Below, piece after piece: positions 15,357 to 21,764 of a DNA stretch of 28,923 nucleotides. Every line of letters begins with the position of its first letter. Within the stretch, counting starts at the first letter, position 1. A model generated the notes under the pieces. The model was not told the DNA's origin and did not search any database. It saw only the letters and a program-made list of their open reading frames with translations. The position numbers and the translations under genes are program-made. This stretch comes from an uncultured Clostridia bacterium (lineage in GTDB: Bacteria > Bacillota > Clostridia > Christensenellales > Borkfalkiaceae): the NCBI GenBank assembly GCA_946627905.1, contig CAMOVY010000001.1:1-28923 (forward strand). The letters run 5' to 3'.

Positions 15357-15846
15357 TTTTTTCTTCCTTTTCGGTTTTTTTACGCACGAACAGTTTAAGC
15401 CACGCGCGTTTAGGCAAGTTTTTCAAAAATTCAAAAAAGAAAAACGCTTTTACCAAAAATTTTCTGCGCCGAGTGCCTGAATACAGTTTTTTCACCCGTT
15501 TTATATAGTCAAGGCCGTTTACGTCCACGTACCGTTTGCCCCTGTAAAAACCCGCCATCACGCCGAAAACCTGTTCTTCTTTTACCTTTTCGCAGGCAAA
15601 CTGGCTGTCGCCGCAAATTATATAGCCGAAGTCTTCGGCTTTTATAACCCTGTGCAACACGAAAGTGCCGTTATCCCTTTGATACAGCGCAACGTCCATA
15701 GGGCGCAGTTTTTCGGTTTTTTGCTTTACTATTACCGATTGCTTGCCGTTTTTAAGCGTCGGCCACATACTGTTGCCGTGCGGAACGAAGGCTATAACGC
15801 CGTTTTTATCTAGTTCCGCCCTGTAATCGGTTGTTTTGTCTTCCAT
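15349..15846 (-). CDS. S24/S26-family (signal peptidase I-like) protein
   Basis: A 165-residue protein with a signal-peptidase-type nucleophile box, HGNSMWPTL (Ser at about residue 26). A strand segment follows (RPMDVALYQRDNGTFVLHRVI) whose His, rather than a Lys, sits where SipW-like peptidases have their catalytic base. FGYIICGDSQFACEKVKEEQVFGVM matches the later conserved boxes of the fold. No membrane-spanning helix is evident near the N-terminus, and the C-terminus is very basic (RRRKFLVKAFFFFEFLKNLPKR then KKTEKEEK). Substrate and cell location are unknown; a cytosolic or peripheral role is possible. It lies between the HAD and proA genes in one operon. Confidence 0.72.
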   Translation of the reverse strand: MEDKTTDYRAELDKNGVIAFVPHGNSMWPTLKNGKQSVIVKQKTEKLRPMDVALYQRDNGTFVLHRVIKAEDFGYIICGDSQFACEKVKEEQVFGVMAGFYRGKRYVDVNGLDYIKRVKKLYSGTRRRKFLVKAFFFFEFLKNLPKRAWLKLFVRKKTEKEEKNV

Positions 15847-15874
15847 ATGGATTTGCTCCGTTATATAATCCGTA

Positions 15875-16549
15875 TTATAAAATATTCTTTACGTCCGACA
15901 ATTTTTCTATCGTATAATCGCAAAGCCCGAAGACGGGTTTTTCACCCGTGCGGTTAAACCATACGGTAGTTATGCCTATACTTTTGCCGCCCGCTATGTC
16001 CGCGGAAAGAGAATCGCCTATTATTGCCACTTCTTCCTTTTTCGCGGGGCTTACCGCATTTAAACACTCTTCAAAGAACCGTTTTTGCGGCTTGTTTATA
16101 CCCTGATTTCCAAAATTCAGAATCTTTTCGATATAAGGTATCATACCCGACAGCGTAAGCCTTTTAACCTGCTGGGCGTAAGGCGCGTTGCTCGCCGTAT
16201 ATAATTTGTATTTTGCCGAAAGATATTTCAGTATATCGATAGCGCCGTCGACGGGGATGGCAAAATTTTCCAACCTGCTTAAAAACAGCCCTTCCATTTC
16301 ATGCCCGTCCGCAGTTATGCCAAGTTCATCGAATATAATACTCCACCTTATACGGTGCAATTCTTCGCGCGTTAACTCTTTTTTCTCTATTCTGTGCCAA
16401 AGGGTATCGTTGACGCGCAAAAACACGTCTAAAATATCCGCGGAATATTTTATACCGAGTTCTTTAAATGCGCTTTTTATCGTTTCGCTTGCGCTTTTAT
16501 TGAAATCGAGAAGCGTGTTATCCACGTCTAAAAGTACGGCTTTTATCAT
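15875..16549 (-). CDS. HAD superfamily hydrolase, YjjG-like
   Basis: A 224-residue HAD-type phosphatase. Motif I is LLDVDNTLLDF (nucleophile Asp8, acid/base Asp10), motif II is the TASNAP segment near residue 118, and motif IV is VAIIGDSLSADIAGGKSIGITTVWFN. A helical cap lies between motifs I and II. The closest pattern is the YjjG branch, whose members dephosphorylate (non-canonical) pyrimidine nucleotides in the cytoplasm. Substrate is inferred only from family. Start ATG at 16549 with a poor Shine-Dalgarno. It is 16 bases after the Dabb gene and 28 bases before the S26-like gene. Confidence 0.88.
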   Translation of the reverse strand: MIKAVLLDVDNTLLDFNKSASETIKSAFKELGIKYSADILDVFLRVNDTLWHRIEKKELTREELHRIRWSIIFDELGITADGHEMEGLFLSRLENFAIPVDGAIDILKYLSAKYKLYTASNAPYAQQVKRLTLSGMIPYIEKILNFGNQGINKPQKRFFEECLNAVSPAKKEEVAIIGDSLSADIAGGKSIGITTVWFNRTGEKPVFGLCDYTIEKLSDVKNIL

Positions 16550-16565
16550 CTGCTGAAAATTAACG

Positions 16566-16850
16566 TTAAATTTCGTAATCTACGGCTACGGAACTCTCGC
16601 GCGCCTTATGCATGTATTCTTTTACAACCGAACAATGGTACGGATCGCTCTGATATCTGTCGAGCGCGGCTTTATCCTTTAACACAACCTGCAATATAAC
16701 GTCGTAAGAACGTTCGCTTTTCAAAAAATCCACGCCCACTTCCATATCGATTATTTCGGGAACTTTGCCTTTCATGGAGTTTAAGATTTCCGCCGCTTTT
16801 TCGGCGCTTTCGCCCGCTTTTAACTTGAAACAAACTATATGCTTTATCAT
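16566..16850 (-). CDS. Dabb (stress-responsive alpha/beta barrel) domain protein
   Basis: A 94-residue single-domain protein. It begins MIKHIVCFKLKAGES and contains the conserved IIDMEVGVDFLKSERSYDVILQVVLKDKAALDRYQSDPYHCSVVKEY pattern of the Dabb family, which forms dimeric ferredoxin-like barrels. Biochemical function is generally unknown. It lies 16 bases after the phosphohexomutase and 16 bases before the HAD gene, in the same operon. Confidence 0.9.
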   Translation of the reverse strand: MIKHIVCFKLKAGESAEKAAEILNSMKGKVPEIIDMEVGVDFLKSERSYDVILQVVLKDKAALDRYQSDPYHCSVVKEYMHKARESSVAVDYEI

Positions 16851-16866
16851 TGTCGCCCGTTTTTTC

Positions 16867-18588
16867 CTATTTTTTCATTATCTCTTCAAAGTCTTTCTTT
16901 ACGGCTATAAAACTCGCTTCCGCCGCAGCCTTATCCTTACCCGTAAGCGAATAGTAAACCTTTAATTTGGGTTCTGTGCCGGAAGGTCTTAAGCAAATAA
17001 AGCCGCCGCCTTCAAGTTCGTAGTATATAGCGTTCACCGCGGAACAGTTTATCTTGGTTATTTTGTCGCCTTCCGTTCTTATTAAAGTCGAATAGTCGCG
17101 CTTTGCGATAACTTTAACGCCGCCGACCTGTTTTATCGTCTTCGACTTCATTTTGTCAACGACGGCGTTCATATCGCGCATAGCATTAAGCCCGCTATAT
17201 ACCGTGCTTACGCTATTATCGCATACGTAGCCGTACTTTTCGTAAATCTGCTGTAATCTGTCGTACACCTTTATGCCGTGCGCGGTGTAATAACACACCA
17301 TTTCAGCAAACAGCATACTCGCCACAACCGCGTCTTTATCCCTTGCGTGCGTGCCGCGAAGATATCCGCAACTTTCTTCGAACCCGAAAATGAAACGGCG
17401 TTTACCCGTATCGTCGAATTTCTTGATTTTTTCGCCTATAAACTTAAATCCGACGGGTACTTCCATCATTTCCACCTTATAGTCGTCGGCGATAAGTTTA
17501 GCAAGGCTTGTAGACACGAAAGATTTTACCACGAAACATTTTTTGTTGATATCGCCTTTCTTCTTTAATCTGCCTAAAATGTAATCGAGCAAAAGTATCC
17601 CCGTCTGATTGCCCGAAAGCGCCATAAAGTCGCCCGAACCGTCGCGGATGGCAACGCCTAATCTGTCGCAGTCGGGGTCAGTTCCGAATACCACGTCCGC
17701 ACCTTCGGCGTTCGCTTGGGAAATAGCAAGCGACAACGTCTCTTTATATTCGGGGTTCGGCACTTCCACCGTGGAAAATTCGGTATCTTCGTCTACCTGT
17801 TCCTGCACTACCGAAACCTTTATGCCGAGTTTTTTAAGTATCGTCATTACGGGCACGTAGCCGCTGCCGTGTACGGGAGTGTAAACGAGTTTTATATCCT
17901 TTCCCACCTCTTCGGTTTCTTCGGGCGAAAGCACTAGTTTCTTTATTTCGTCAAAATACCGCTTATCAAGTCTTTTACCGATAAATTTGACGTATTTTAA
18001 CGCTAACTTTTTCGAATACGGTATTTTGTCCGAAAGCGGCGATTTTATCTGTTCTATAAAGTTAACGACTTTCGCCGTCGCTTCGGGCGACATCTGTGCG
18101 CCGTCTTCGCCGTATACTTTGTAGCCGTTATATTCTTTGGGGTTATGGCTTGCCGTAATCATTATACCCGCAACGCAGTTAAGGTCGCGAACGGCATAAG
18201 ATAACATAGGTACGGGATGCACGTGTTCGAAAATATATACTTTTATTTTATTCGACGCAAGCACGACGGCGGCGGCGGAAGCAAATTCCTTTGACAGCCT
18301 TCTCGTGTCGTAAGAAATAGCGACGCCGCGAAGTTTCGCCACAGGTCCGCGCTTTTTTATGTATTCCGCAAGTCCTTGAGTCGCGCGTTTAACGGTATAA
18401 ACGTTCATCATATTAGTGCCCATACCTATTATGCCGCGCATACCCGCCGTGCCGAATTCAAGGTCTTTACCGAAACGATATTCTATTTCTTTGTCGTTAT
18501 CTTTAATCAGCGACAATTCCTGTCTCTCAATCGGTTTAAGTTTTGCGCTCTTTACCCACTCTTCATACAAATCTCTGTACATAGCCAT
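16867..18588 (-). CDS. Phosphoglucomutase/phosphomannomutase (alpha-D-phosphohexomutase)
   Basis: A 573-residue cytoplasmic enzyme that interconverts hexose 1- and 6-phosphates through a phosphoserine. It carries the active-site loop ITASHNPKEYNGYK with Ser147, the metal-binding loop DPDCDRLGVA (about residue 303), the sugar-binding loop FGFEESCGYL, and the phosphate-binding tail LRPSGTEPKLKVYY. The length fits the PgcA-type branch of Firmicutes, which feeds cell-wall and polysaccharide precursors. The ATG at 18588 has AGGGA upstream; an in-frame ATG two codons later is possible. It is the first gene of a five-gene operon from the promoter at 18622-18650. Confidence 0.95.
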   Translation of the reverse strand: MAMYRDLYEEWVKSAKLKPIERQELSLIKDNDKEIEYRFGKDLEFGTAGMRGIIGMGTNMMNVYTVKRATQGLAEYIKKRGPVAKLRGVAISYDTRRLSKEFASAAAVVLASNKIKVYIFEHVHPVPMLSYAVRDLNCVAGIMITASHNPKEYNGYKVYGEDGAQMSPEATAKVVNFIEQIKSPLSDKIPYSKKLALKYVKFIGKRLDKRYFDEIKKLVLSPEETEEVGKDIKLVYTPVHGSGYVPVMTILKKLGIKVSVVQEQVDEDTEFSTVEVPNPEYKETLSLAISQANAEGADVVFGTDPDCDRLGVAIRDGSGDFMALSGNQTGILLLDYILGRLKKKGDINKKCFVVKSFVSTSLAKLIADDYKVEMMEVPVGFKFIGEKIKKFDDTGKRRFIFGFEESCGYLRGTHARDKDAVVASMLFAEMVCYYTAHGIKVYDRLQQIYEKYGYVCDNSVSTVYSGLNAMRDMNAVVDKMKSKTIKQVGGVKVIAKRDYSTLIRTEGDKITKINCSAVNAIYYELEGGGFICLRPSGTEPKLKVYYSLTGKDKAAAEASFIAVKKDFEEIMKK

Positions 18589-18621
18589 TATGTTCCCTAG
18601 ATAATTTTATTGATATTTTAT

Positions 18622-18650
18622 ATTATATTGTATAGTTTATTAGTTGTCAA
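18622..18650 (-). promoter_or_regulatory. SigA-type promoter of the phosphohexomutase operon
   Basis: On the minus strand TTGACA (18650-18645) and TATAAT (18627-18622), 17-base spacer, 34 bases before the start codon. Confidence 0.88.
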
Positions 18651-18720
18651 AGTTTTTCGTAATTTATTTGCCGAACTTATGATAATAGCAAAGTTTTTTT
18701 TAAAAAGGAATTGCAAACAG

Positions 18721-18749
18721 TTGACATTAAAAGGACATTTTGATACAAT
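18721..18749 (+). promoter_or_regulatory. SigA-type promoter of the tRNA array
   Basis: TTGACA (18721-18726) and TACAAT (18744-18749) with a 17-base spacer, about 30 bases before the tRNA-Gly gene. Confidence 0.88.
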
Positions 18750-18778
18750 TTATAAGCGTCTTGTGAAAACGACGGCGT

Positions 18779-18850
<72 letters not shown>

Positions 18851-18852
<2 letters not shown>

Positions 18853-18887
18853 TCTGATAAACCGAAAATAATTCGGTTTATCAGATG
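18851..18887 (+). repeat. Long inverted repeat after tRNA-Gly
   Basis: Sixteen-base perfect arms (18851-18866 and 18872-18887) around AATAA. The pairing can extend backwards through the tRNA CCA into the acceptor 3' strand (CGCTCC with GGGGCG at 18887-18892). No T run follows. Confidence 0.85.
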
Positions 18888-18893
18888 GGGCGA

Positions 18894-18913
18894 GTATTTG
18901 CGGAGAGAACATA
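18894..18913 (+). repeat. tRNA-spacer motif copy 1 (GTAYTTGCGGAGAGAACAYA)
   Basis: GTATTTGCGGAGAGAACATA, immediately 3' of the tRNA-Gly hairpin. It differs from the other two copies at two positions. Confidence 0.85.
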
Positions 18914-18973
18914 AATTCTGTCGTTGTTTTTAGAAAATGCCGCTTAAAACAAGACGTATCAAGAAGGGTGTAT

Positions 18974-19050
18974 GCACCTGTAGCTCAGTTGGATAGAGCA
19001 CCGGCCTTCTAAGCCGGGTGTCAGGGGTTCGAATCCCTTCAGGCGCACCA
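18974..19050 (+). tRNA. tRNA-Arg (UCU)
   Basis: Acceptor GCACCTG/CAGGCGC, D stem GCTC/GAGC, anticodon stem CCGGC/GCCGG, anticodon TCT in CTTCTAA, T stem AGGGG/CCCTT, A73, CCA encoded. The acceptor has an A3-C70 mismatch. Confidence 0.95.
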
Positions 19051-19054
19051 TTAT

Positions 19055-19132
19055 GGCGGGCGTAGCTCAGTTGGTTAGAGCGCAAGATTGTGGTCCTTGA
19101 GGTCGTGGGTTCGATTCCCATCACCCGCCCCA
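19055..19132 (+). tRNA. tRNA-His (GUG)
   Basis: Anticodon GTG in TTGTGGT. G(-1) at 19055 faces C73, the histidine identity element. Acceptor GCGGGCG/CACCCGC has a C6-A67 mismatch, and the anticodon stem CAAGA/CCTTG has an A31-C39 mismatch. T arm GTGGG-TTCGATT-CCCAT; CCA encoded. Confidence 0.95.
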
Positions 19133-19170
19133 AATATAAAACGAGCGTTGCTCGTTTTGGATTTGGGTGG

Positions 19171-19190
19171 GTACTTGCGGAGAGAACACA
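19171..19190 (+). repeat. tRNA-spacer motif copy 2
   Basis: GTACTTGCGGAGAGAACACA, following a nested hairpin (CCAAAT...ATTTGG enclosing AAACGAGC/GCTCGTTT) that begins at the tRNA-His CCA. Identical to copy 3. Confidence 0.85.
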
Positions 19191-19322
19191 GGGACGGTCG
19201 TCATTTGACGGACTACCCTGACGGTACGAGACCATCGTAGCAAACTTTGTTTGCGGAGATGCTTCCCACGTCTATATCAACCTTAAATCAAAGCGCGTTT
19301 TCGGTTTTGATTTTTGGGCAGG

Positions 19323-19342
19323 GTACTTGCGGAGAGAACACA
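19323..19342 (+). repeat. tRNA-spacer motif copy 3
   Basis: Same 20 bases as copy 2. It follows a hairpin (AAATCAAA...TTTTGATTT, about 19285-19312) but no tRNA precedes it; the next gene is tRNA-Gln. Confidence 0.85.
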
Positions 19343-19401
19343 GGTTTCGCGCGGCAAGACAGCGACGAGGTGCGGAAAACAAAAAATCCGACCCTTTAAA
19401 T

Positions 19402-19477
19402 AGGGGTGTAGCCAAGTGGTTAAGGCACCGGATTTTGATTCCGGCACTCGTAGGTTCAAATCCTGCCACCCCTGCCA
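19402..19477 (+). tRNA. tRNA-Gln (UUG)
   Basis: Acceptor AGGGGTG/CACCCCT pairs fully, D stem GCC/GGC, anticodon stem CCGGA/TCCGG with TTG in TTTTGAT, T stem GTAGG/CCTGC, G73, CCA encoded. No mismatch seen. Confidence 0.95.
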
Positions 19478-19493
19478 AGAACAAATATTTTAC

Positions 19494-19569
19494 GGCCCAT
19501 TAGCTCAGTTGGTAGAGCACGTGACTTTTAATCACGGTGTCCGGGGTTCGAATCCCCGATGGACCACCA
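19494..19569 (+). tRNA. tRNA-Lys (UUU)
   Basis: Acceptor GGCCCAT/ATGGACC with a C3-A70 mismatch. D stem GCTC/GAGC, anticodon stem CGTGA/TCACG with TTT in CTTTTAA, T stem CGGGG/CCCCG, A73, CCA encoded. Confidence 0.95.
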
Positions 19570-19644
19570 CGTCAGAGCAAGGCTTTTTATAAGCCGTTCG
19601 CACAGGGCGCAAACGGCATTATTTTTCAGCCTGCTCTTCCTTTT

Positions 19645-19679
19645 CCCAAAAATCTTTTGCAAAGCAAAATATTTTCGGG
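19645..19679 (+). repeat. Inverted repeat between the two tRNA-Lys genes
   Basis: Imperfect arms CCCAAAAATCTTTTGC and GCAAAATATTTTCGGG around AAA. It is one of several hairpins in the 147-base spacer, which also has GCCGTT/AACGGC and GAGCAAGGC/GCCTGCTC pairings. No gene is seen there. Confidence 0.7.
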
Positions 19680-19716
19680 AGCCCTGATTTTTACAAGCGG
19701 AAACGCTTGCTAAATT

Positions 19717-19792
19717 GTTCCATTAGCTCAGTTGGTAGAGCACCTGACTCTTAATCAGGGTGTCCAGGGTTCGAGTCCCTGATGGAGCACCA
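19717..19792 (+). tRNA. tRNA-Lys (CUU)
   Basis: Acceptor GTTCCAT/ATGGAGC (one U2-G71 wobble), D stem GCTC/GAGC, anticodon stem CCTGA/TCAGG with CTT in CTCTTAA, T stem CAGGG/CCCTG, A73, CCA encoded. Last tRNA of the array, followed by a terminator. Confidence 0.95.
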
Positions 19793-19795
19793 TAA
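19776..19795 (+). repeat. 20-bp direct repeat, copy in tRNA-Lys(CUU) 3' end
   Basis: TCCCTGATGGAGCACCATAA, covering the T stem 3' strand, the acceptor 3' strand, CCA and three more bases. An exact copy lies at 19939-19958. Confidence 0.95.
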
Positions 19796-19826
19796 AAAAC
19801 CGATAGGAAAACCCTATCGGTTTTTT
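19794..19826 (+). terminator. Terminator of the tRNA array
   Basis: Arms 19794-19807 and 19813-19826 (CCGATAGG/CCTATCGG with flanking A and T runs) and six Ts. Confidence 0.92.
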
Positions 19827-19938
19827 ATGTTTGTTTCTAAACGACTCGCATAAATTCGCTTGCGAATTTTTCGGTTATCTTTTGCGATAGCAAAAGTATC
19901 TTGCCGAGGGGTGCCCCTTTTAAGGGGTTTCGGCAAAA

Positions 19939-19958
19939 TCCCTGATGGAGCACCATAA
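19939..19958 (+). repeat. 20-bp direct repeat, displaced copy of the tRNA-Lys 3' end
   Basis: Exact copy of 19776-19795 without the rest of the tRNA, 163 bases downstream and beyond the terminator. It is preceded by a hairpin (TTGCCGA...TCGGCAA, about 19900-19937). Confidence 0.95.
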
Positions 19959-19984
19959 GATAGCGTGCGGCTTATTCCACACGC

Positions 19985-20022
19985 AAAAAAAGCGCAACTC
20001 CAAACGAATTGCGTCTTTTTTT
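19985..20022 (-). terminator. Terminator after the ZIP transporter gene
   Basis: Arms 19985-19997 and 20009-20022 (one bulge). On the minus strand the exit is a seven-T run. A and T runs on both sides may make it act in both directions. Confidence 0.8.
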
Positions 20023-20043
20023 GCTGTTTTTTATCTTATTACA

Positions 20044-20835
20044 CTACCCCAAAGCGACGTCCAGCGCCATCATTATAACAAATCCGAACATTACGCCCCA
20101 TGTGCCGAGATGCGGATTTTTTTCAAACTTAGCGTCGGGAATAAGGTCTTCCGCCACGACGAAAATCATAGCGCCCGCCGCGAACGCAAGTAGCCACGGT
20201 TGGGCTTTAATCAAAGAAGACGCTAAAAAGTAGCCTATAACCGCGGCAAAGGGTTCTACCGCCCCGCTACCCATACCGAACAGAAAAGACTTCGTACTGC
20301 TGCCCGTAGCCCTTTTAAGCGGTAAAGACACCGCCGCCCCTTCCGGAAAATTCTGCACCGCTATACCGATTGCAAGCCCCAACGCGGCAACCGCCGCTTC
20401 CTGCGTGCCGATAACTGCCGCAGCGCCGAACGCAAACCCCACCGCCAAGCCTTCGGGGATATTATGTATCGTCATCGCAAGAAACATTTTTATGGGTTTA
20501 TTTAGCGCGGAAACAGGTCCTTCTTCCTGACTTGTGCCCGCGTGGAAGTGCGGCACAGCCTTGTCTAATAGCACTAAAAACAACCCGCCCGCTATAAAGC
20601 CCACTACTGCAGGCACAAAGTTCCAGTCGCCGTAAGTTTCCGCCGCGCCTTCGATAGAAGGAATAAGAAGCGACCAGACCGACGCCGCTATCATTATTCC
20701 CGCGGCGAAACCCAAAAACAACGCGTTCGCCTTTTCCGAAATATCTTTTTTGAAGAAAAACACCAAAGCAGCCCCCGAAGTCGTTGCTAAAAATATAATA
20801 GCAAACCCTAATATCGTCATCCATGCGGTACTCAT
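20044..20835 (-). CDS. ZIP family divalent metal transporter, ZupT-like
   Basis: A 263-residue inner-membrane transporter with about eight helices. Two metal-site motifs of the ZIP family are present: HNIPEGLAVGFAFG and NFPEGAAVSLPL, lying in the helices that bind Zn2+ or other divalent cations. MGSGAVEPFAAVIGYF follows, as in ZupT-like proteins. A short His-containing loop (PHFHAG) lies before them. The ATG at 20835 is chosen because AAGGAGATATT precedes it; an upstream ATG six codons earlier lacks such a site. It is a single gene with its own terminator. A TATAAT box (20887-20882) lies upstream but without a good -35. Metal specificity cannot be read. Confidence 0.92.
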   Translation of the reverse strand: MSTAWMTILGFAIIFLATTSGAALVFFFKKDISEKANALFLGFAAGIMIAASVWSLLIPSIEGAAETYGDWNFVPAVVGFIAGGLFLVLLDKAVPHFHAGTSQEEGPVSALNKPIKMFLAMTIHNIPEGLAVGFAFGAAAVIGTQEAAVAALGLAIGIAVQNFPEGAAVSLPLKRATGSSTKSFLFGMGSGAVEPFAAVIGYFLASSLIKAQPWLLAFAAGAMIFVVAEDLIPDAKFEKNPHLGTWGVMFGFVIMMALDVALG

Positions 20836-20930
20836 AATATCTCCTTTGTACAAAATTAAAGTTTTTTTCAGTTTACCATATATTATACGTTTTCGGCAAC
20901 TTTTTCGTTCGGTTAAAACGCGTTTAAACT

Positions 20931-20963
20931 TTTCCGCGGCGCGGTATCACCGCGCCGCGGAAA
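20931..20963 (-). terminator. Perfect GC-rich hairpin after the 249-aa membrane protein gene
   Basis: Fourteen-base perfect arms (20931-20944 and 20950-20963, TTTCCGCGGCGCGG and complement). Very stable, but with no T run on the minus-strand exit, so terminator function is probable rather than certain. Confidence 0.6.
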
Positions 20964-20996
20964 GACACAGACGGTTATAAATTGCTTATACTTACA

Positions 20997-21746
20997 TTAT
21001 TCTGCGGCGACTTTTGCCGCTCTTCTTTTTTCCGCTCTCTGCAATCTACGCGCTTCCGCCGCCGCTTCTCTTTCGCGCTTATTGTTCTCTATAGCAACGT
21101 CGATAAGCCCTTTAGCCGTTTCGTACGCGGCGACGTCGATAACCTTGATTTCCGTATCTTTAACGGAAATTTTAGTTTCCGCGTCGTTTTTACGGTACTG
21201 TTTCATCAAATCGTTTTCCAGATGAAATTTAGCCACCGTTATACCGCGCTTAATCGTAAGGCGTATAACCGATTTTCTGTCCGCTTTTACCTGCACTTCG
21301 GTTTTGGCGCGGTTTTCTTCGGCGTTGTCTTTACTCATACCGTAAGCGAGCAAGCCGTCGAAAAATCCTTTCTGTTCCTGCGTAAGTTCCGCATAGTTTT
21401 CTTCTAAAGTTTTGCGCGCCGCTTTAGGTACGGTAAACGAATTTTCATCCGTCAGCACGGCAGTAGCCGTCTCTTCCGCCGCCTGATTTACGACCGTTTC
21501 GCGCGCCGCAGTTCCCGTATATCCCACGGGCAAAAGCATCATACCCTTGGGAACTAAAGTATAATCGGGAGTATCGGCTTTTGCATCGTCGCCTTTCCCC
21601 GCTTTCTTTCTGCGCGCTAATTTCACTATCGCCCAGATAATAAAGCATACTAAAAGAAGCGCAAGTATCGCGGTATCCACCCCGAGCAGTATAGCGACTA
21701 AAGTTTCGTTTTCGGAAACGACGCCCGCTAATAAATTGATCAACAT
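20997..21746 (-). CDS. Single-pass membrane protein of unknown function
   Basis: A 249-residue protein I do not recognise. Residues 15-42 form one hydrophobic helix (LVAILLGVDTAILALLLVCF), followed by a Lys/Arg stop-transfer patch (KLARRKKAGKG), predicting a cytoplasmic C-terminal part. Residues about 100-225 look like a compact soluble domain (LTQEQKGFFDGLLAYGMSKDNAEENRAK, then KSVIRLTIKRGITVAKFHLENDLMKQYRK and KISVKDTEIKVIDVAAYETAKGLIDVAIENN). The end is a strongly charged Arg/Glu/Ala helix, possibly a coiled coil. GGAGG lies just before the ATG. It starts 18 bases after the giant surface protein gene, so the two are probably one transcript and may work together in envelope anchoring (inference). 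Confidence 0.85.
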   Translation of the reverse strand: MLINLLAGVVSENETLVAILLGVDTAILALLLVCFIIWAIVKLARRKKAGKGDDAKADTPDYTLVPKGMMLLPVGYTGTAARETVVNQAAEETATAVLTDENSFTVPKAARKTLEENYAELTQEQKGFFDGLLAYGMSKDNAEENRAKTEVQVKADRKSVIRLTIKRGITVAKFHLENDLMKQYRKNDAETKISVKDTEIKVIDVAAYETAKGLIDVAIENNKREREAAAEARRLQRAEKRRAAKVAAE

Positions 21747-21764
21747 TTTTCTTCCTCCGTTTTT

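Noticed and set aside
14677..15480. Plus-strand open frame of 267 codons over proA
   Set aside because: Shadow of proA, whose family motifs are complete on the other strand.
18930..19235. Minus-strand open frame of 101 codons across the tRNA array
   Set aside because: It is the antisense of tRNA-Arg and tRNA-His; phrases such as GIEPTTSRTTILRSNQLSY are well-known spurious products of antisense tRNA reading.
19272..19484. Minus-strand open frame of 70 codons over tRNA-Gln
   Set aside because: Also antisense tRNA (VAGFEPTSAGIKIRCLNHLATPL); not a protein.
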